Source: Schleiferia thermophila
GTDB taxonomy: Bacteria; Bacteroidota; Bacteroidia; Flavobacteriales; Schleiferiaceae
NCBI RefSeq assembly: GCF_003337435.1
Contig: NZ_QPJS01000001.1
Coordinates: forward strand, 264,513 to 328,512
DNA length: 64,000 nucleotides
Direction: 5' to 3'
A model generated the notes under the pieces. The model did not search any database, had not been told where the DNA came from, and worked only from the letters and a program-made list of their open reading frames with translations. Shown here piece by piece: positions 27,353 through 36,892 of the stretch (positions within the stretch are counted from its first letter, which is position 1; each line of letters begins with the position of its first letter). Both the position numbers and the translations under genes were made by a program.

Positions 27353-28333
27353 ATGAAAGAACAAACTGAAGAGTTTATAGCTTCCTACTCTTTAATCGAA
27401 AAAATTAAGGATGAATTGTCCAAAGTTTTAATTGGACAGGAATACATGGTCGACAGATTGCTTATAGGGCTGATATCTTCGGGACATATTTTGCTAGAGG
27501 GTGTGCCTGGCTTGGCAAAAACTTTGACCATTAAATCACTTGCATCGTGTTTTGATGCTAAATTTTCAAGAATCCAATTTACCCCTGACCTATTGCCTTC
27601 TGATGTCATAGGAACTCAAATTTACAATATCCAATCAGGTCAATTTTCAGTCAAATTAGGTCCTATTTTCGGGAATTTTATTTTAGCAGATGAAATCAAT
27701 CGGGCACCAGCCAAAGTTCAAAGCGCATTGCTCGAAGCCATGCAAGAAAAACAGGTAACGATAGGGGAAGAGACCTATTTTTTAAAACAACCCTTTTTGG
27801 TTCTTGCAACTCAAAATCCATTGGAACAAGAAGGCACCTATCCTCTGCCCGAAGCTCAGCTAGATAGATTCTTTATGAAAGTAGTAATCACTTATCCAAG
27901 TTATGAGGAGGAGCTAAAAATATTAAAGAGTTATGCAAATACTAGCAGCGAACACCACTTGAATCCAGTAGCAACAGTAGACCAAATCTTCTCACTTCGA
28001 CAAATCGTTCAGTCGGTTTATATGGACGAAAAACTAGAGCGATACATTGTAGATTTGGTCATAGCTACCCGAAGTCCTCAACAGTATGGACTGGCTCAAC
28101 TTAAACCTTTAATTTCCTACGGAGTATCTCCTCGAGGGACGATCGCACTGGCAAAAGCAGCTAGAGCCATGGCATTCCTTCAGGAAAGAACTTATGTGCT
28201 TCCCGACGACATTAAGGCAGTAATTAACGATGTATTCAGACACAGAATCGGACTGACCTATGAAGCTGAAGCAGAAGAATTGACACCAGAGTTTTTAATA
28301 GAAAAAGTATTAAATCAAATTCAGGTACCTTGA
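27353..28333 (+). CDS. MoxR-family AAA+ ATPase
   Basis: The 326-residue AAA+ protein is the first gene of the Bat operon. Walker A is GVPGLAKT (residues 50-57), Walker B is LADEINRAP, and sensor 1 is in LVLATQNPLEQEGTYPLPEAQLDRF-like sequence. The C-terminal lid ends with DVFRHRIGLTYEAEAE. MoxR ATPases act as chaperones that load or activate VWA-domain partners, and such partners follow here. Its stop overlaps the next start in TGATG. The leader is AT-rich without an obvious Shine-Dalgarno, as is usual in Bacteroidota. Confidence 0.95.
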   Translation: MKEQTEEFIASYSLIEKIKDELSKVLIGQEYMVDRLLIGLISSGHILLEGVPGLAKTLTIKSLASCFDAKFSRIQFTPDLLPSDVIGTQIYNIQSGQFSVKLGPIFGNFILADEINRAPAKVQSALLEAMQEKQVTIGEETYFLKQPFLVLATQNPLEQEGTYPLPEAQLDRFFMKVVITYPSYEEELKILKSYANTSSEHHLNPVATVDQIFSLRQIVQSVYMDEKLERYIVDLVIATRSPQQYGLAQLKPLISYGVSPRGTIALAKAARAMAFLQERTYVLPDDIKAVINDVFRHRIGLTYEAEAEELTPEFLIEKVLNQIQVP

Positions 28334-29199
28334 TGGAGATTGCTGAGCTTTTAAAAAAAGTAAGACAAATTGAGTTAAAGACCAGAAAAAAGAGCAACGA
28401 AGTGTTGCTTGGTAGTTATCACTCTGCTTTTAAAGGTCGGGGATTAACAGTCTCTGAGGTCAGACCGTATGCCTTCGGGGATGATGTAAGGTTACTGGAC
28501 TGGAAAGTCACCGCCAGGCTTTTAATACCCCATATTAAGGTAATGCAGGAGGAACGGGAGCTCACGCTTTTGTTGGTAGTTGACCGCAGCGGCTCTCACC
28601 TATTTGGAACCAGATACGCCCAAAAAGCTGATTATATTACAGAAATAGCTGCACTTTTGGCATTTTCTGCCCTCAATAACAATGACAAGGTGGGGGTTCT
28701 GTCCATCGGTACTAATGGATTACATCTGATAAAGCCTCATAAAGGAAGACAACATGTTCTCAAGATCATCAGGGAATTGATTGGCATGAATGGTGATAAT
28801 GGTACTGCCCATTTATTTCAATCCTTGGACTTTATAAACAAAGCTTTCAAAAAAAGAAGTATTGTCTTTATATTATCTGACTTTCTTATTGAGGAAAATC
28901 TGGAGAAAAGCGTAAAACAACTTAGCACTAAACATGACCTGGTAGCCATAAGAGTTCAGGACAATTTTGAAAAACATCCGATTCCACTTGGCTTTACGAA
29001 AATGAAAGATATTGAAAGTGGGGAAAGCTATTGGGTTAATCTCAACAAGAAGAAAATTGAAGCATACAAAAAAGATATTGAACTTCTAAATAACGAAATA
29101 AAAAATATGTTTCAAAAAAATGGAGCAGGCTTTATAGACCTAACCGTGGGTGATGATTACTACAAATCCTTAATTAAATATTTTCAGTCTAGAAGATGA
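28333..29199 (+). CDS. DUF58 domain protein (VWA-like MoxR partner)
   Basis: The ATG at 28333 overlaps the MoxR stop and is preferred over the TTG three bases upstream; it gives 288 residues. The DUF58 signature GDDVRLLDWKVTARL is at about 49-63. A VWA-like strand with an intact MIDAS start follows (VVDRSGSH; Asp84, Ser86, Ser88), with DFLIEE further on. DUF58 proteins sit beside MoxR across bacteria and are thought to be its substrate or adaptor. No membrane helix is present, so it is cytoplasmic. It overlaps the next gene by 4 bp. Confidence 0.93.
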   Translation: MEIAELLKKVRQIELKTRKKSNEVLLGSYHSAFKGRGLTVSEVRPYAFGDDVRLLDWKVTARLLIPHIKVMQEERELTLLLVVDRSGSHLFGTRYAQKADYITEIAALLAFSALNNNDKVGVLSIGTNGLHLIKPHKGRQHVLKIIRELIGMNGDNGTAHLFQSLDFINKAFKKRSIVFILSDFLIEENLEKSVKQLSTKHDLVAIRVQDNFEKHPIPLGFTKMKDIESGESYWVNLNKKKIEAYKKDIELLNNEIKNMFQKNGAGFIDLTVGDDYYKSLIKYFQSRR

Positions 29200-30092
29200 T
29201 CAAGTTATTTAAGTATAGAATTACTGTTTTATATACCTTTATTTCTTTATCATTATTTGGCCAAATAAAAACCTATTCAGATACAAATGCCATATTTATT
29301 GGACAACCACTTAACTTGTTTTTTGAAATTGAAAAAGGAGTTTATGTGCAACAAGTGCAACCGCATGATACACTAAACGGATTTTTTATACTAAGTGAGT
29401 TTGATACAATAAGTCAGGATAATAATTCAATTACATTGGCTTTGACGGTGACAAAATTTGATACTGGTTTTTTTGAATTTCCCCAATTGATTTTTCTCAA
29501 AAATTCCGATACTTTACTGAGCAGTACGATTGGAGTTTTCGTACTAATACCCACTTTAAATGAGCAAATCGAAATCTATGATGTAAAGGAAAATATTTCT
29601 TTTTACGACGATAGTTGGATTATATTCTTATTACTTGCAATATTGTTGATTATAATAATTTATATACTATATAAAAAATTAAGTAAAAGAAAAAATAAAA
29701 ACTTTCAAAAAATCCTACAAATGACTCTGGAGAAAGAGACAATAGAAAAGATGAGAAATCTTGTAAAAATGTATGAGAAAGGTGATATAGATGGTAGAAC
29801 ATTTTACTTTGAATCAGATGAACTTATCAGAGGCTATATGGAAAAGAAATATGGATATAAATTTTTAGAAAGTACAACGAGAGAAATGTCAAAATATCTT
29901 GAAAAGATTCCAATAAGTATGACCAATCTAAATTTATTAAAAAAGTATTTTAAAACAGCTGAATTGATAAAATTTGCAAAAGTTCTCGACGATAGAGATA
30001 ATACTATTTTTATGATTCAAAAAATTATCGAATTTATGCAGTCACAGGAGATAAATGACATGCAAATTAATGAGATAAATGAAGTAAAATAA
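29196..30092 (+). CDS. Unknown single-pass membrane protein of the Bat operon
   Basis: The 298-residue protein has a signal-like N-terminus (FKYRITVLYTFISLSLFGQ), an extracytoplasmic beta-rich domain of about 110 residues, one strong membrane helix (WIIFLLLAILLIIIIYILY, about 143-163) and a lysine-rich cytoplasmic tail of about 130 residues that looks helical. The position between DUF58 and BatA and the layout match DUF4381-like or BatD-N-terminal-like proteins of other Bat operons, but sequence support for a named family is weak. It probably links periplasmic sensing to the cytoplasmic MoxR/DUF58 pair; this is inferred from topology. It joins DUF58 by a 4-bp overlap and BatA by a 1-bp gap. 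Confidence 0.8.
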   Translation: MIKLFKYRITVLYTFISLSLFGQIKTYSDTNAIFIGQPLNLFFEIEKGVYVQQVQPHDTLNGFFILSEFDTISQDNNSITLALTVTKFDTGFFEFPQLIFLKNSDTLLSSTIGVFVLIPTLNEQIEIYDVKENISFYDDSWIIFLLLAILLIIIIYILYKKLSKRKNKNFQKILQMTLEKETIEKMRNLVKMYEKGDIDGRTFYFESDELIRGYMEKKYGYKFLESTTREMSKYLEKIPISMTNLNLLKKYFKTAELIKFAKVLDDRDNTIFMIQKIIEFMQSQEINDMQINEINEVK

Positions 30093-30093
30093 A

Positions 30094-31089
30094 ATGGAAA
30101 TAGAATTTGATAGACAATTTGTATTATACTTTGTATTAATACCTATCTTCTTGCTTGCTATTAAGAAATTTTTAAAAAAGGAGTATTTTCCGTATTTTAA
30201 AACAAGTCATATTTTTTTTAAAAAATATGGTTTCAAATACTGGAATCCAGAGGTAATCGGAAAAACTTTATTTGCATCGAGTTTTTTAGTTTTATTGATT
30301 GCTTTATCTGGACCTTTTGAAAATGCTACCGTCAAAAAAAGTCTTGATGGAGAGGGTATATCCATTGTACTTTCAATAGACGTTTCTGCCAGTATGTTGG
30401 CAAGAGATTTTAAACCAGATAGACTACGAGCGACAAAAATGGTTGCTACTGACTTTGTTTCCAATCGACCTGATGATTACATCGGTGTAGTGTTGTATGC
30501 AGGTGAGAGCTTTACAAAAATTCCCCTGACCGTCGATAAACAGGCGTTGATAAAAGCTATTGATGAAATTGATTATGGACTTGTAGACGATGGTACTGCG
30601 ATCGGAATGGGCCTTGCAACTGCAGTCAATCGCATAAAAGACAGCCATACGAAAAGTAAAGTAATTATACTGATGAGTGACGGCGAAAACAATATAGGGG
30701 AAATAGACCCTTTAACTGCTGCAGAATTGGCAAAAAAATATGGAATACGAGTTTACACTATAGGTGTAGGAACGAAAGGCTATGCCCTAACACCAATTGC
30801 CTATGATTTTAAAGGAAATCTTGTCTTCGAAAACAGGCCTGTTTCAATCGATGAAAATTTATTAAAAAACATAGCAAAAATGACAGGAGGTAATTATTAC
30901 AGAGCCACAGATACTGACGCACTTAAACAAATATACGAAGAAATTGATAAATTAGAGAGATCCAAAATTTCTGAAATTACATATAATAATAAAAAAGAAT
31001 ATTTCAAATACTTCTTGTTTCCTGGATTGCTTCTGATTTTAAGTGACACTTTATTGAGACTGTTTGTCTTCAAATCTTTTGTGGAATGA
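30094..31089 (+). CDS. batA: BatA: membrane-anchored VWA domain protein
   Basis: The 331-residue protein has two N-terminal helices (FVLYFVLIPIFLLAI; LFASSFLVLLIALSG), a periplasmic VWA domain and a C-terminal helix. The metal-ion-dependent adhesion site is complete: Asp96-Val-Ser98-Ala-Ser100 in SIDVSASM, the Thr in DDGTAIGMG, and Asp in LMSDGENN. BatA and BatB are thought to form a periplasmic VWA complex; loss of Bat genes in Bacteroides fragilis impairs aerotolerance. It overlaps batB by 4 bp. Confidence 0.93.
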   Translation: MEIEFDRQFVLYFVLIPIFLLAIKKFLKKEYFPYFKTSHIFFKKYGFKYWNPEVIGKTLFASSFLVLLIALSGPFENATVKKSLDGEGISIVLSIDVSASMLARDFKPDRLRATKMVATDFVSNRPDDYIGVVLYAGESFTKIPLTVDKQALIKAIDEIDYGLVDDGTAIGMGLATAVNRIKDSHTKSKVIILMSDGENNIGEIDPLTAAELAKKYGIRVYTIGVGTKGYALTPIAYDFKGNLVFENRPVSIDENLLKNIAKMTGGNYYRATDTDALKQIYEEIDKLERSKISEITYNNKKEYFKYFLFPGLLLILSDTLLRLFVFKSFVE

Positions 31090-32099
31090 ATTTGGAATTT
31101 GAAAATAAAAATTTTGTATATTTAGGTATATTTTTCTTACTTCTGATATTATTCTTTGCAATAATTAATTTTCTTAAAAGTCGTAAGAAGATAAGTAGGT
31201 TAGGGGAGAAATATTTAGTGGATAAGCTACTTGTAAAATACAACAGTTTCCGGCATTTCTTAAAGTATATTTCAAGAGCATTAGCAGTCTTTTTAATTTT
31301 TTTAGCAGCAGCAAATCCCATAGAATATTTGAAAGGCTACAGGAAAAACGTATTGAGTAGTGATGTTGTTATAGTACTTGATATTTCAAACAGTATGTTA
31401 GCAGATGATATTAAACCAAGTAGACTTGAATTTGCAAAGCAATTACTTTTAAAAGTCTTAACCAGCTCTGATGATAGATTTGGCCTCGTAGTATATGCAG
31501 GTTCAGCTGCTATTGTACAGCCTCTTTCAATCGATAAGGAAATGTTTAAAGGCATCGTTCGCAACATAAAACCAGATTATATTTATCAACAAGGAACCGA
31601 TATTGAACAAGCTGTATCAAAGTCTCTTTTACTCTTTGACAAAGATCGAATATCAGATCGGGTAATTTTGTTGATCACAGATGGAGAAGATCATGAAGGG
31701 GGCGTAAACAATATTGTAAAAGAAATCAAAGACAAAAATATAAAACTAATTCTTTTGGGAGTTGGAACTAAAAACGGCAGTCCCATACCTATTTCTCAAT
31801 ATAATAGAGAAGATTTTAAGCGAGACAAGGATGGCAATGTTGTAATTACCCGACTTGATGAAGGAAATTTGCAGGATCTTGCAAAGAAAACAAAAGGAAC
31901 CTATATTAAAGCAACTTCCTTACAACAAGCTCATTCCGCACTAAAAAACGAATTTGAAAAATTAAAAAGAGAGGAAAGTGAATTTTCCATTCGGGATGGG
32001 TACAACAGTTTATATTATATTCCCTTGTCGTTGGCTATTTTTCTCATTTTATTTGAAATGGTTTTATTAGATTTTTTTTACTTTTTAATAAAAAAATGA
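31086..32099 (+). CDS. batB: BatB: membrane-anchored VWA domain protein
   Basis: This 337-residue paralogue of BatA has the same topology: N-terminal helices (VYLGIFFLLLILFFAIINFL; ALAVFLIFLAAANP), a periplasmic VWA and a C-terminal helix (LYYIPLSLAIFLILFEMVLL). The MIDAS reads Asp99-Ile-Ser101-Asn-Ser103 (VLDISNSM), with the Thr in QQGTDIEQA and Asp in LITDGEDHEGG, so metal binding is retained. A basic RKKISRLG patch follows the first helix. It overlaps batA and batC by 4 bp each, which implies translational coupling. Confidence 0.93.
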   Translation: MNLEFENKNFVYLGIFFLLLILFFAIINFLKSRKKISRLGEKYLVDKLLVKYNSFRHFLKYISRALAVFLIFLAAANPIEYLKGYRKNVLSSDVVIVLDISNSMLADDIKPSRLEFAKQLLLKVLTSSDDRFGLVVYAGSAAIVQPLSIDKEMFKGIVRNIKPDYIYQQGTDIEQAVSKSLLLFDKDRISDRVILLITDGEDHEGGVNNIVKEIKDKNIKLILLGVGTKNGSPIPISQYNREDFKRDKDGNVVITRLDEGNLQDLAKKTKGTYIKATSLQQAHSALKNEFEKLKREESEFSIRDGYNSLYYIPLSLAIFLILFEMVLLDFFYFLIKK

Positions 32100-32773
32100 G
32101 AACGGCTACTGCTCTTATGTTTTTCTTGTGTACCTTCTTTGCTGAGGCACAGATTTCCGGTTACAAGAGGTCTGTTAATGAAGGCAATCGACTGTTTAAT
32201 GAAGAAAAGTATGAAGAATCGTATAAAAAATTTCAACAAGCTATTGCTAAAAGAAATGGAATTAACACGGAAGCTGCTGAATACAATGCAGGAAATGCCA
32301 AGTATAAATTAAATGATTATCAGGAAGCTGAAAATACATATAAAAAAATTATCAGGTCGACTAGCAATAAAAGTTTAAAAGCAAAAGCTTATCATAACTT
32401 AGGCAATACCCATTATCAAAATAAGGATTATCGCAATGCTGTTGAAGCATATAAACAAGCACTTATACTTGATCCATCTGATGATGAAACAAGATATAAT
32501 CTAGCCAGGGCATTAACAATGCTACAAAATCAAAAGTCATCTGAAGGAGGAATGGCAAATGACAAAAAAAATAATAACCAGCGGCAAAATGATTCAAAAA
32601 GTGGCCAATTGTCAGAAAATGAAACTCAAGAAAATGAGAAATCAAAAATTGATGAGACAATCGCTGAAAATCTGATGCAGTACTTAAATCAAAAAGATAA
32701 CGAAGTACAATCCAAAGTTAGAGAAAAAGAACATAAGAAGAAAAGAACACGAAAAAATGAAAAAGATTGGTAA
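32096..32773 (+). CDS. batC: BatC: TPR protein
   Basis: The 225-residue protein starts with a signal peptide (TATALMFFLCTFFAEAQ). Three TPR motifs follow at about 20-140: EYNAGNAKYKLNDYQEAENTY and HNLGNTHYQNKDYRNAVEAY are the clearest. The last 80 residues are a low-complexity tail rich in Asn, Gln, Lys and Glu. BatC is the periplasmic TPR scaffold of the Bat complex. Its start overlaps batB by 4 bp and its stop overlaps batD by 17 bp. Confidence 0.9.
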   Translation: MRTATALMFFLCTFFAEAQISGYKRSVNEGNRLFNEEKYEESYKKFQQAIAKRNGINTEAAEYNAGNAKYKLNDYQEAENTYKKIIRSTSNKSLKAKAYHNLGNTHYQNKDYRNAVEAYKQALILDPSDDETRYNLARALTMLQNQKSSEGGMANDKKNNNQRQNDSKSGQLSENETQENEKSKIDETIAENLMQYLNQKDNEVQSKVREKEHKKKRTRKNEKDW

Positions 32774-34520
32774 AAAAACATGGCTTGTTCTATCTATTCT
32801 ACTTTTGAGTTCTTTTCACTTCCTGGAGGCTCAAGAGCTCCTTTTTATAGCCAAATCAAATAAATATAAAGTAGGCAAATATGAGGAATTTGAAATTACT
32901 TTTTCTATAAATGCCCAGGGAATTGGATTCAAAGAGCCCAAAAATTTAAGAGAACACTTTACAGTGATTTCTGGTCCAAATAGTTCGACCTTTACTAGCA
33001 TCAGTAATGCTGGATTAAGAATTGAACAAACCTATACCTTCATTCTAATGCCTAAGAAAATGGGTAAATTTACCATTTCCGAAGCATCCATTAATGTCGG
33101 TGGTAAAACAATTTATTCTAAACCATTTGATATAGAAGTAGTCCCACAAGTATACGATGAAAGTATAGACCCAAATGATCCAAAGACTATAGCAAAAAAA
33201 CTGGCTTTTGTTAAAATTAAAGTGCCAAAGAATAACTTTTATGTTGGCGAAGTATTTACGGTAGATTATCTGCTATATTACCGTACCGGAATTGGCAATA
33301 TTGAATTACTAAATGTACCTGATTTTAAGGGTTTTTATTCAGAAATATTAAGAGAACAAGTCAATCCTTATCAGGAGACGGTCGATGGCGAATTGTTTAA
33401 TGTTGTTGTATTAAAACGCATGCTGGTATTTGGCCAAAAGGCGGGTACATTTAGCCCCGGAAGCCTTGAAGTAAGAATTCCTACAGAAATTCAAACCAAT
33501 TCAAGAGACTTATTTAATCCGTTTTTCAGGTCTTCTACCGTTGTCAATCAAGTTAGTGTTTCTCAGTGCCCAACAATTACTATAAAAGCATTGCCAACAT
33601 ATACCTACAAAACTCCATTTTCAGGAGCAGTGGGAAAGTTTAGATTTAAAGCAAATCTTACAAAATCTACAGCTAATGCGGGCGATGCTGTTTCATTAAA
33701 ATTAACAGTTGAGGGAAATGGAAATCTCAAATTTATTCAACTGCCGGAAGTTGAATTCCCAGTACAGTTTGATGTCTATGAACCCAAGAAAACGGATAAA
33801 ATTTCCGTCACATCCGCTGGGATGGTTGGCTCCCGTGAGATTGAATATATTCTGATACCAAAGTACAATGGAGAATATACCCTTCAACCATTGTCTTTCA
33901 CCTATTTTGACCCTTCTGAAAATAAATATGTAGAACAAGTTCTGGATCGTTTAACTCTAAAGGTAACAGGTGGAGAACAGTATGTACAAATAAGCGAAGA
34001 CCAACGAAATATAACTACTCAGGACAAAGAATCTGGCTACCTTCAAAGAGATATTTTATTTATAAAACAGAATTCAAATTGGATTAAACATGTCCAGGCT
34101 TCCTATTATGTTCAAGTGTTTAAGTGGTGGACCTTAGGAGTGAGTGTTGCAATAACCTTTGCTTTGTTATTAGTACTGGGAAAACAATTATATGGATCTA
34201 ATATTTACAGAAAAATATACTTTAAAAAACAAATACATCAAGCATTTATAGAAGTTGAGAAAAACTATACGGAACCAAAAGATAGACTCAATTTATTAAA
34301 TCAAAAACTTCAGATGATTTTAAGTAATTATACTTTAAATAATTCACAAATTACGGCTAAAAAATCTGATGATTCTGTAAGTGAGATAGCCAATCAATTC
34401 AAGTCATTCAATAAAAAAATAGAAGAGTCGATCTTTAGCGGAAGTACCAATGATGAATTGATAGATTTATATCAGGATATTAAAATGTATTTTTCCAAAA
34501 AGCTCAAAATTACTATATGA
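32757..34520 (+). CDS. batD: BatD: large oxygen-tolerance membrane protein
   Basis: The 587-residue protein has a signal peptide (TWLVLSILLLSSFHFLEAQ) and several Ig-like beta domains of the BatD family, with the recurring pattern of PKKMGKFTI and PKYNGEYTLQPLSF. A C-terminal membrane helix (WWTLGVSVAITFALLLVLG, about 455-475) is followed by a ~110-residue cytoplasmic helical tail. The paired helices and the large periplasmic part fit a structural partner of BatA/BatB. It overlaps batC by 17 bp and batE by 4 bp. Confidence 0.92.
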   Translation: MKKIGKKTWLVLSILLLSSFHFLEAQELLFIAKSNKYKVGKYEEFEITFSINAQGIGFKEPKNLREHFTVISGPNSSTFTSISNAGLRIEQTYTFILMPKKMGKFTISEASINVGGKTIYSKPFDIEVVPQVYDESIDPNDPKTIAKKLAFVKIKVPKNNFYVGEVFTVDYLLYYRTGIGNIELLNVPDFKGFYSEILREQVNPYQETVDGELFNVVVLKRMLVFGQKAGTFSPGSLEVRIPTEIQTNSRDLFNPFFRSSTVVNQVSVSQCPTITIKALPTYTYKTPFSGAVGKFRFKANLTKSTANAGDAVSLKLTVEGNGNLKFIQLPEVEFPVQFDVYEPKKTDKISVTSAGMVGSREIEYILIPKYNGEYTLQPLSFTYFDPSENKYVEQVLDRLTLKVTGGEQYVQISEDQRNITTQDKESGYLQRDILFIKQNSNWIKHVQASYYVQVFKWWTLGVSVAITFALLLVLGKQLYGSNIYRKIYFKKQIHQAFIEVEKNYTEPKDRLNLLNQKLQMILSNYTLNNSQITAKKSDDSVSEIANQFKSFNKKIEESIFSGSTNDELIDLYQDIKMYFSKKLKITI

Positions 34521-35284
34521 TGTTAGGCTTCAGGGCATTGTGTTTGCTTTTGTTTTTATCATTGAGTCATTTGTTGTTTTCTGAATTATATTTAAAAACG
34601 GAAATAGACTCCCTGTTTACGGTGGCTAATGAGTTTTATAAAAATGAACAATATCAAGAGGCCATTCGTATGTACAATTCAATTCTTGATAAGAGGTACA
34701 TAAGTTCAGAGCTTTTTTATAATCTGGCCAATGCGTATTTCAAAGAATCCCAATATGGAATGTCCAGATATTATTATGAAAAAGCTTTGATGTATACGCC
34801 ATATGATGCCGAGATCTTGCACAATGTGAACCTGTTGCTTGAAAACATTCCATATGATATTGGTTTCGGACTTCCTTCGGAAATTGAAAAAGTAATTTTC
34901 TGGTTAATTCATTCGGATGTGATGCTGTATTTAACGATTTTATCATTTCTTTTGGTCATACTTACTTTTTATTATTGGGTTAAAAATTACTTTTTTAGAG
35001 ATGTAAAATATTTTGTGCCAAAAGTGGTTTCATTGCTTGGTATGAGTTTAATCCTTATTGGGATTGTATATTGGATAGATTCAAAGAATGTGGAAAACTA
35101 TTGCATCGTTGTGAAAAACACAACTTTTATAAAAAGCGAACCTGTAGAATCGGCAAAAGAAATTTTTATTCTCAATGAGGCTATGAAAGTAATGAAATTA
35201 GATGAATACAATGGATATGTAAAAATTCGATTACCAGATGGTAAATTAGGTTGGGGAAATAAGGATGATTTCTTTTATCTATAA
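34517..35284 (+). CDS. batE: BatE: TPR protein with C-terminal SH3-like domain
   Basis: The 255-residue protein has a signal peptide (LCLLLFLSLSHLLFS), TPR motifs at about 28-115 (FYNLANAYFKESQYGMSRYYYEKAL), two membrane helices (VMLYLTILSFLLVILTFYYW; VVSLLGMSLILIGIVYW) and a C-terminal bacterial SH3-like domain ending GYVKIRLPDGKLGWG. This architecture is typical of BatE, the last gene of the operon. Two adjacent ATGs (34517, 34520) are possible; the first gives the 4-bp ATGA coupling seen in the rest of the operon. There is no clear terminator within the 175 bp before ahcY. Confidence 0.92.
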   Translation: MMLGFRALCLLLFLSLSHLLFSELYLKTEIDSLFTVANEFYKNEQYQEAIRMYNSILDKRYISSELFYNLANAYFKESQYGMSRYYYEKALMYTPYDAEILHNVNLLLENIPYDIGFGLPSEIEKVIFWLIHSDVMLYLTILSFLLVILTFYYWVKNYFFRDVKYFVPKVVSLLGMSLILIGIVYWIDSKNVENYCIVVKNTTFIKSEPVESAKEIFILNEAMKVMKLDEYNGYVKIRLPDGKLGWGNKDDFFYL

Positions 35285-35431
35285 AATCTTTTTGAATGTA
35301 TCAAAAAATTTTCTGTTGTGGTCATTTTTAAATGATATTCGGTAATTACATTAATATATTTCTTTGTGTTTGTGTGTTGGTAATGGACTTCGTTATTTGT
35401 GAATTTAACAATTAAAAAAAATTCTGGTTGT

Positions 35432-35439
35432 TAACTTTG
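35432..35439 (+). promoter_or_regulatory. -7 box of ahcY
   Basis: TAACTTTG matches TAnnTTTG, 20 bases before the ATG at 35460. The same octamer precedes moxR. No -33 TTTG is found at the right distance. Confidence 0.5.
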
Positions 35440-35459
35440 CTGTCCTTAATATATTCATT

Positions 35460-36776
35460 ATGAATGTTACTGAGACAAAATTTATCCCATACAAAGTAAA
35501 AGATTTATCACTGGCAGAGTGGGGCAGGAAAGAAATTCAGCTGGCCGAAGCCGAGATGCCCGGATTAATGGCTTTAAGAAAGAAGTACGGTGAATCGAAA
35601 CCGTTAAAAGGAGCTCGAATTGCTGGGTGCCTGCATATGACTATTCAAACGGCTGTATTGATTGAAACCCTTGTGGAACTGGGGGCCGAGGTTACCTGGT
35701 CTTCATGCAATATTTTTTCTACACAAGACCATGCTGCAGCTGCCATTGCAGCTCGAGGCATACAGGTATATGCATGGAAAGGCATGACTGAAGAAGAGTT
35801 TGAATGGTGTATTGAGCAAACACTCTTTTTTGGACCTGAGCGTAAACCCTTGAATATGATTTTGGATGATGGTGGTGATCTCACAAATATGGTTCTTGAT
35901 CGCTATCCTGAGCTCGTACCCGGAATTCGCGGTATCTCAGAGGAGACGACCACTGGTGTACACCGCCTCTATGAGCGTATGAAAAAGGGAACGCTGCCTT
36001 TACCAGCTATCAACATCAATGACTCTGTTACGAAGTCAAAGTTTGACAACAAATACGGCTGTCGTGAATCTGCAGTGGATGCTGTACGTCGTGCAACTGA
36101 TGTAATGATAGCAGGCAAAGTAGTAGTAGTCGCCGGTTATGGAGATGTGGGCAAGGGAACAGCTGCATCTTTCAGAGGGGCCGGAGCTCGGGTCATTGTC
36201 ACAGAGATAGATCCCATTTGTGCCTTGCAGGCAGCAATGGATGGATATGAGGTGAAAAAAATGATTAATGCTGTACCATTGGCAGATATTGTAATCACTG
36301 CTACTGGAAATTGTGATATCGTTCGGGAAGAACACTTCCGGCTTATGAAAGACAAAACCATCGTATGCAATATTGGCCACTTTGATAATGAAATAGATGT
36401 AGCCTGGCTTAAGAAGAACTATGGTCATACCCATGTCAACATCAAACCTCAGGTCGATTTGTACAACGTGGACGGTAAAGACATTATTCTACTTGCCGAG
36501 GGTCGCCTTGTTAATCTTGGCTGTGCCACTGGTCATCCATCCTTTGTGATGTCAAATTCTTTTACCAACCAAGTGCTCGCTCAGATGGAGCTATGGACCA
36601 ACGGTGAAAAGTATGAAAATAAAGTTTACACACTACCAATGCATTTGGATGAAATGGTTGCCAGACTTCACCTTGAAAAAATAGGTGCAGAACTCGATGA
36701 ACTTACTCCCAAACAAGCTGAATATATTGGAGTAAATATGGAAGGACCTTACAAGCCTTCATATTACAGGTACTAA
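35460..36776 (+). CDS. ahcY: Adenosylhomocysteinase
   Basis: The 438-residue enzyme hydrolyses S-adenosylhomocysteine to adenosine and homocysteine, relieving product inhibition of methyltransferases. The substrate domain has [16 protein letters not shown] and [10 protein letters not shown]. The NAD+ domain has the glycine-rich [13 protein letters not shown] at about residue 223, followed by the acidic residue in VTEIDP. The C-terminus ends with the conserved KPxYYRY (KPSYYRY), whose Lys and Tyr contact NAD+ of the neighbouring subunit. It is single-copy, flanked by its own promoter and terminator, and cytoplasmic. Confidence 0.97.
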   Translation: MNVTETKFIPYKVKDLSLAEWGRKEIQLAEAEMPGLMALRKKYGESKPLKGARIAGCLHMTIQTAVLIETLVELGAEVTWSSCNIFSTQDHAAAAIAARGIQVYAWKGMTEEEFEWCIEQTLFFGPERKPLNMILDDGGDLTNMVLDRYPELVPGIRGISEETTTGVHRLYERMKKGTLPLPAININDSVTKSKFDNKYGCRESAVDAVRRATDVMIAGKVVVVAGYGDVGKGTAASFRGAGARVIVTEIDPICALQAAMDGYEVKKMINAVPLADIVITATGNCDIVREEHFRLMKDKTIVCNIGHFDNEIDVAWLKKNYGHTHVNIKPQVDLYNVDGKDIILLAEGRLVNLGCATGHPSFVMSNSFTNQVLAQMELWTNGEKYENKVYTLPMHLDEMVARLHLEKIGAELDELTPKQAEYIGVNMEGPYKPSYYRY

Positions 36777-36799
36777 TATGCACATTAATCAAAGGAATT

Positions 36800-36831
36800 A
36801 GCCGTCAATGCTTTTAGACGGCTTTTTTTTT
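36800..36831 (+). terminator. Terminator of ahcY
   Basis: AGCCGTC (36800-36806) pairs with GACGGCT (36817-36823) around a 10-base loop and runs into nine T residues. Confidence 0.85.
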
Positions 36832-36840
36832 AAATTAAAA

Positions 36841-36865
36841 AGCCATCTCATTTGATGAGATGGCT
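36841..36865 (-). terminator. Terminator of the small acidic lipoprotein gene
   Basis: AGCCATCTCA (36841-36850) pairs with TGAGATGGCT (36856-36865). Read on the minus strand the hairpin is followed by TTTTTAATTTAAAAAAAA. It lies back to back with the ahcY terminator. Confidence 0.75.
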
Positions 36866-36892
36866 CTTAATACTCTTTAAACTACTTTCTGA

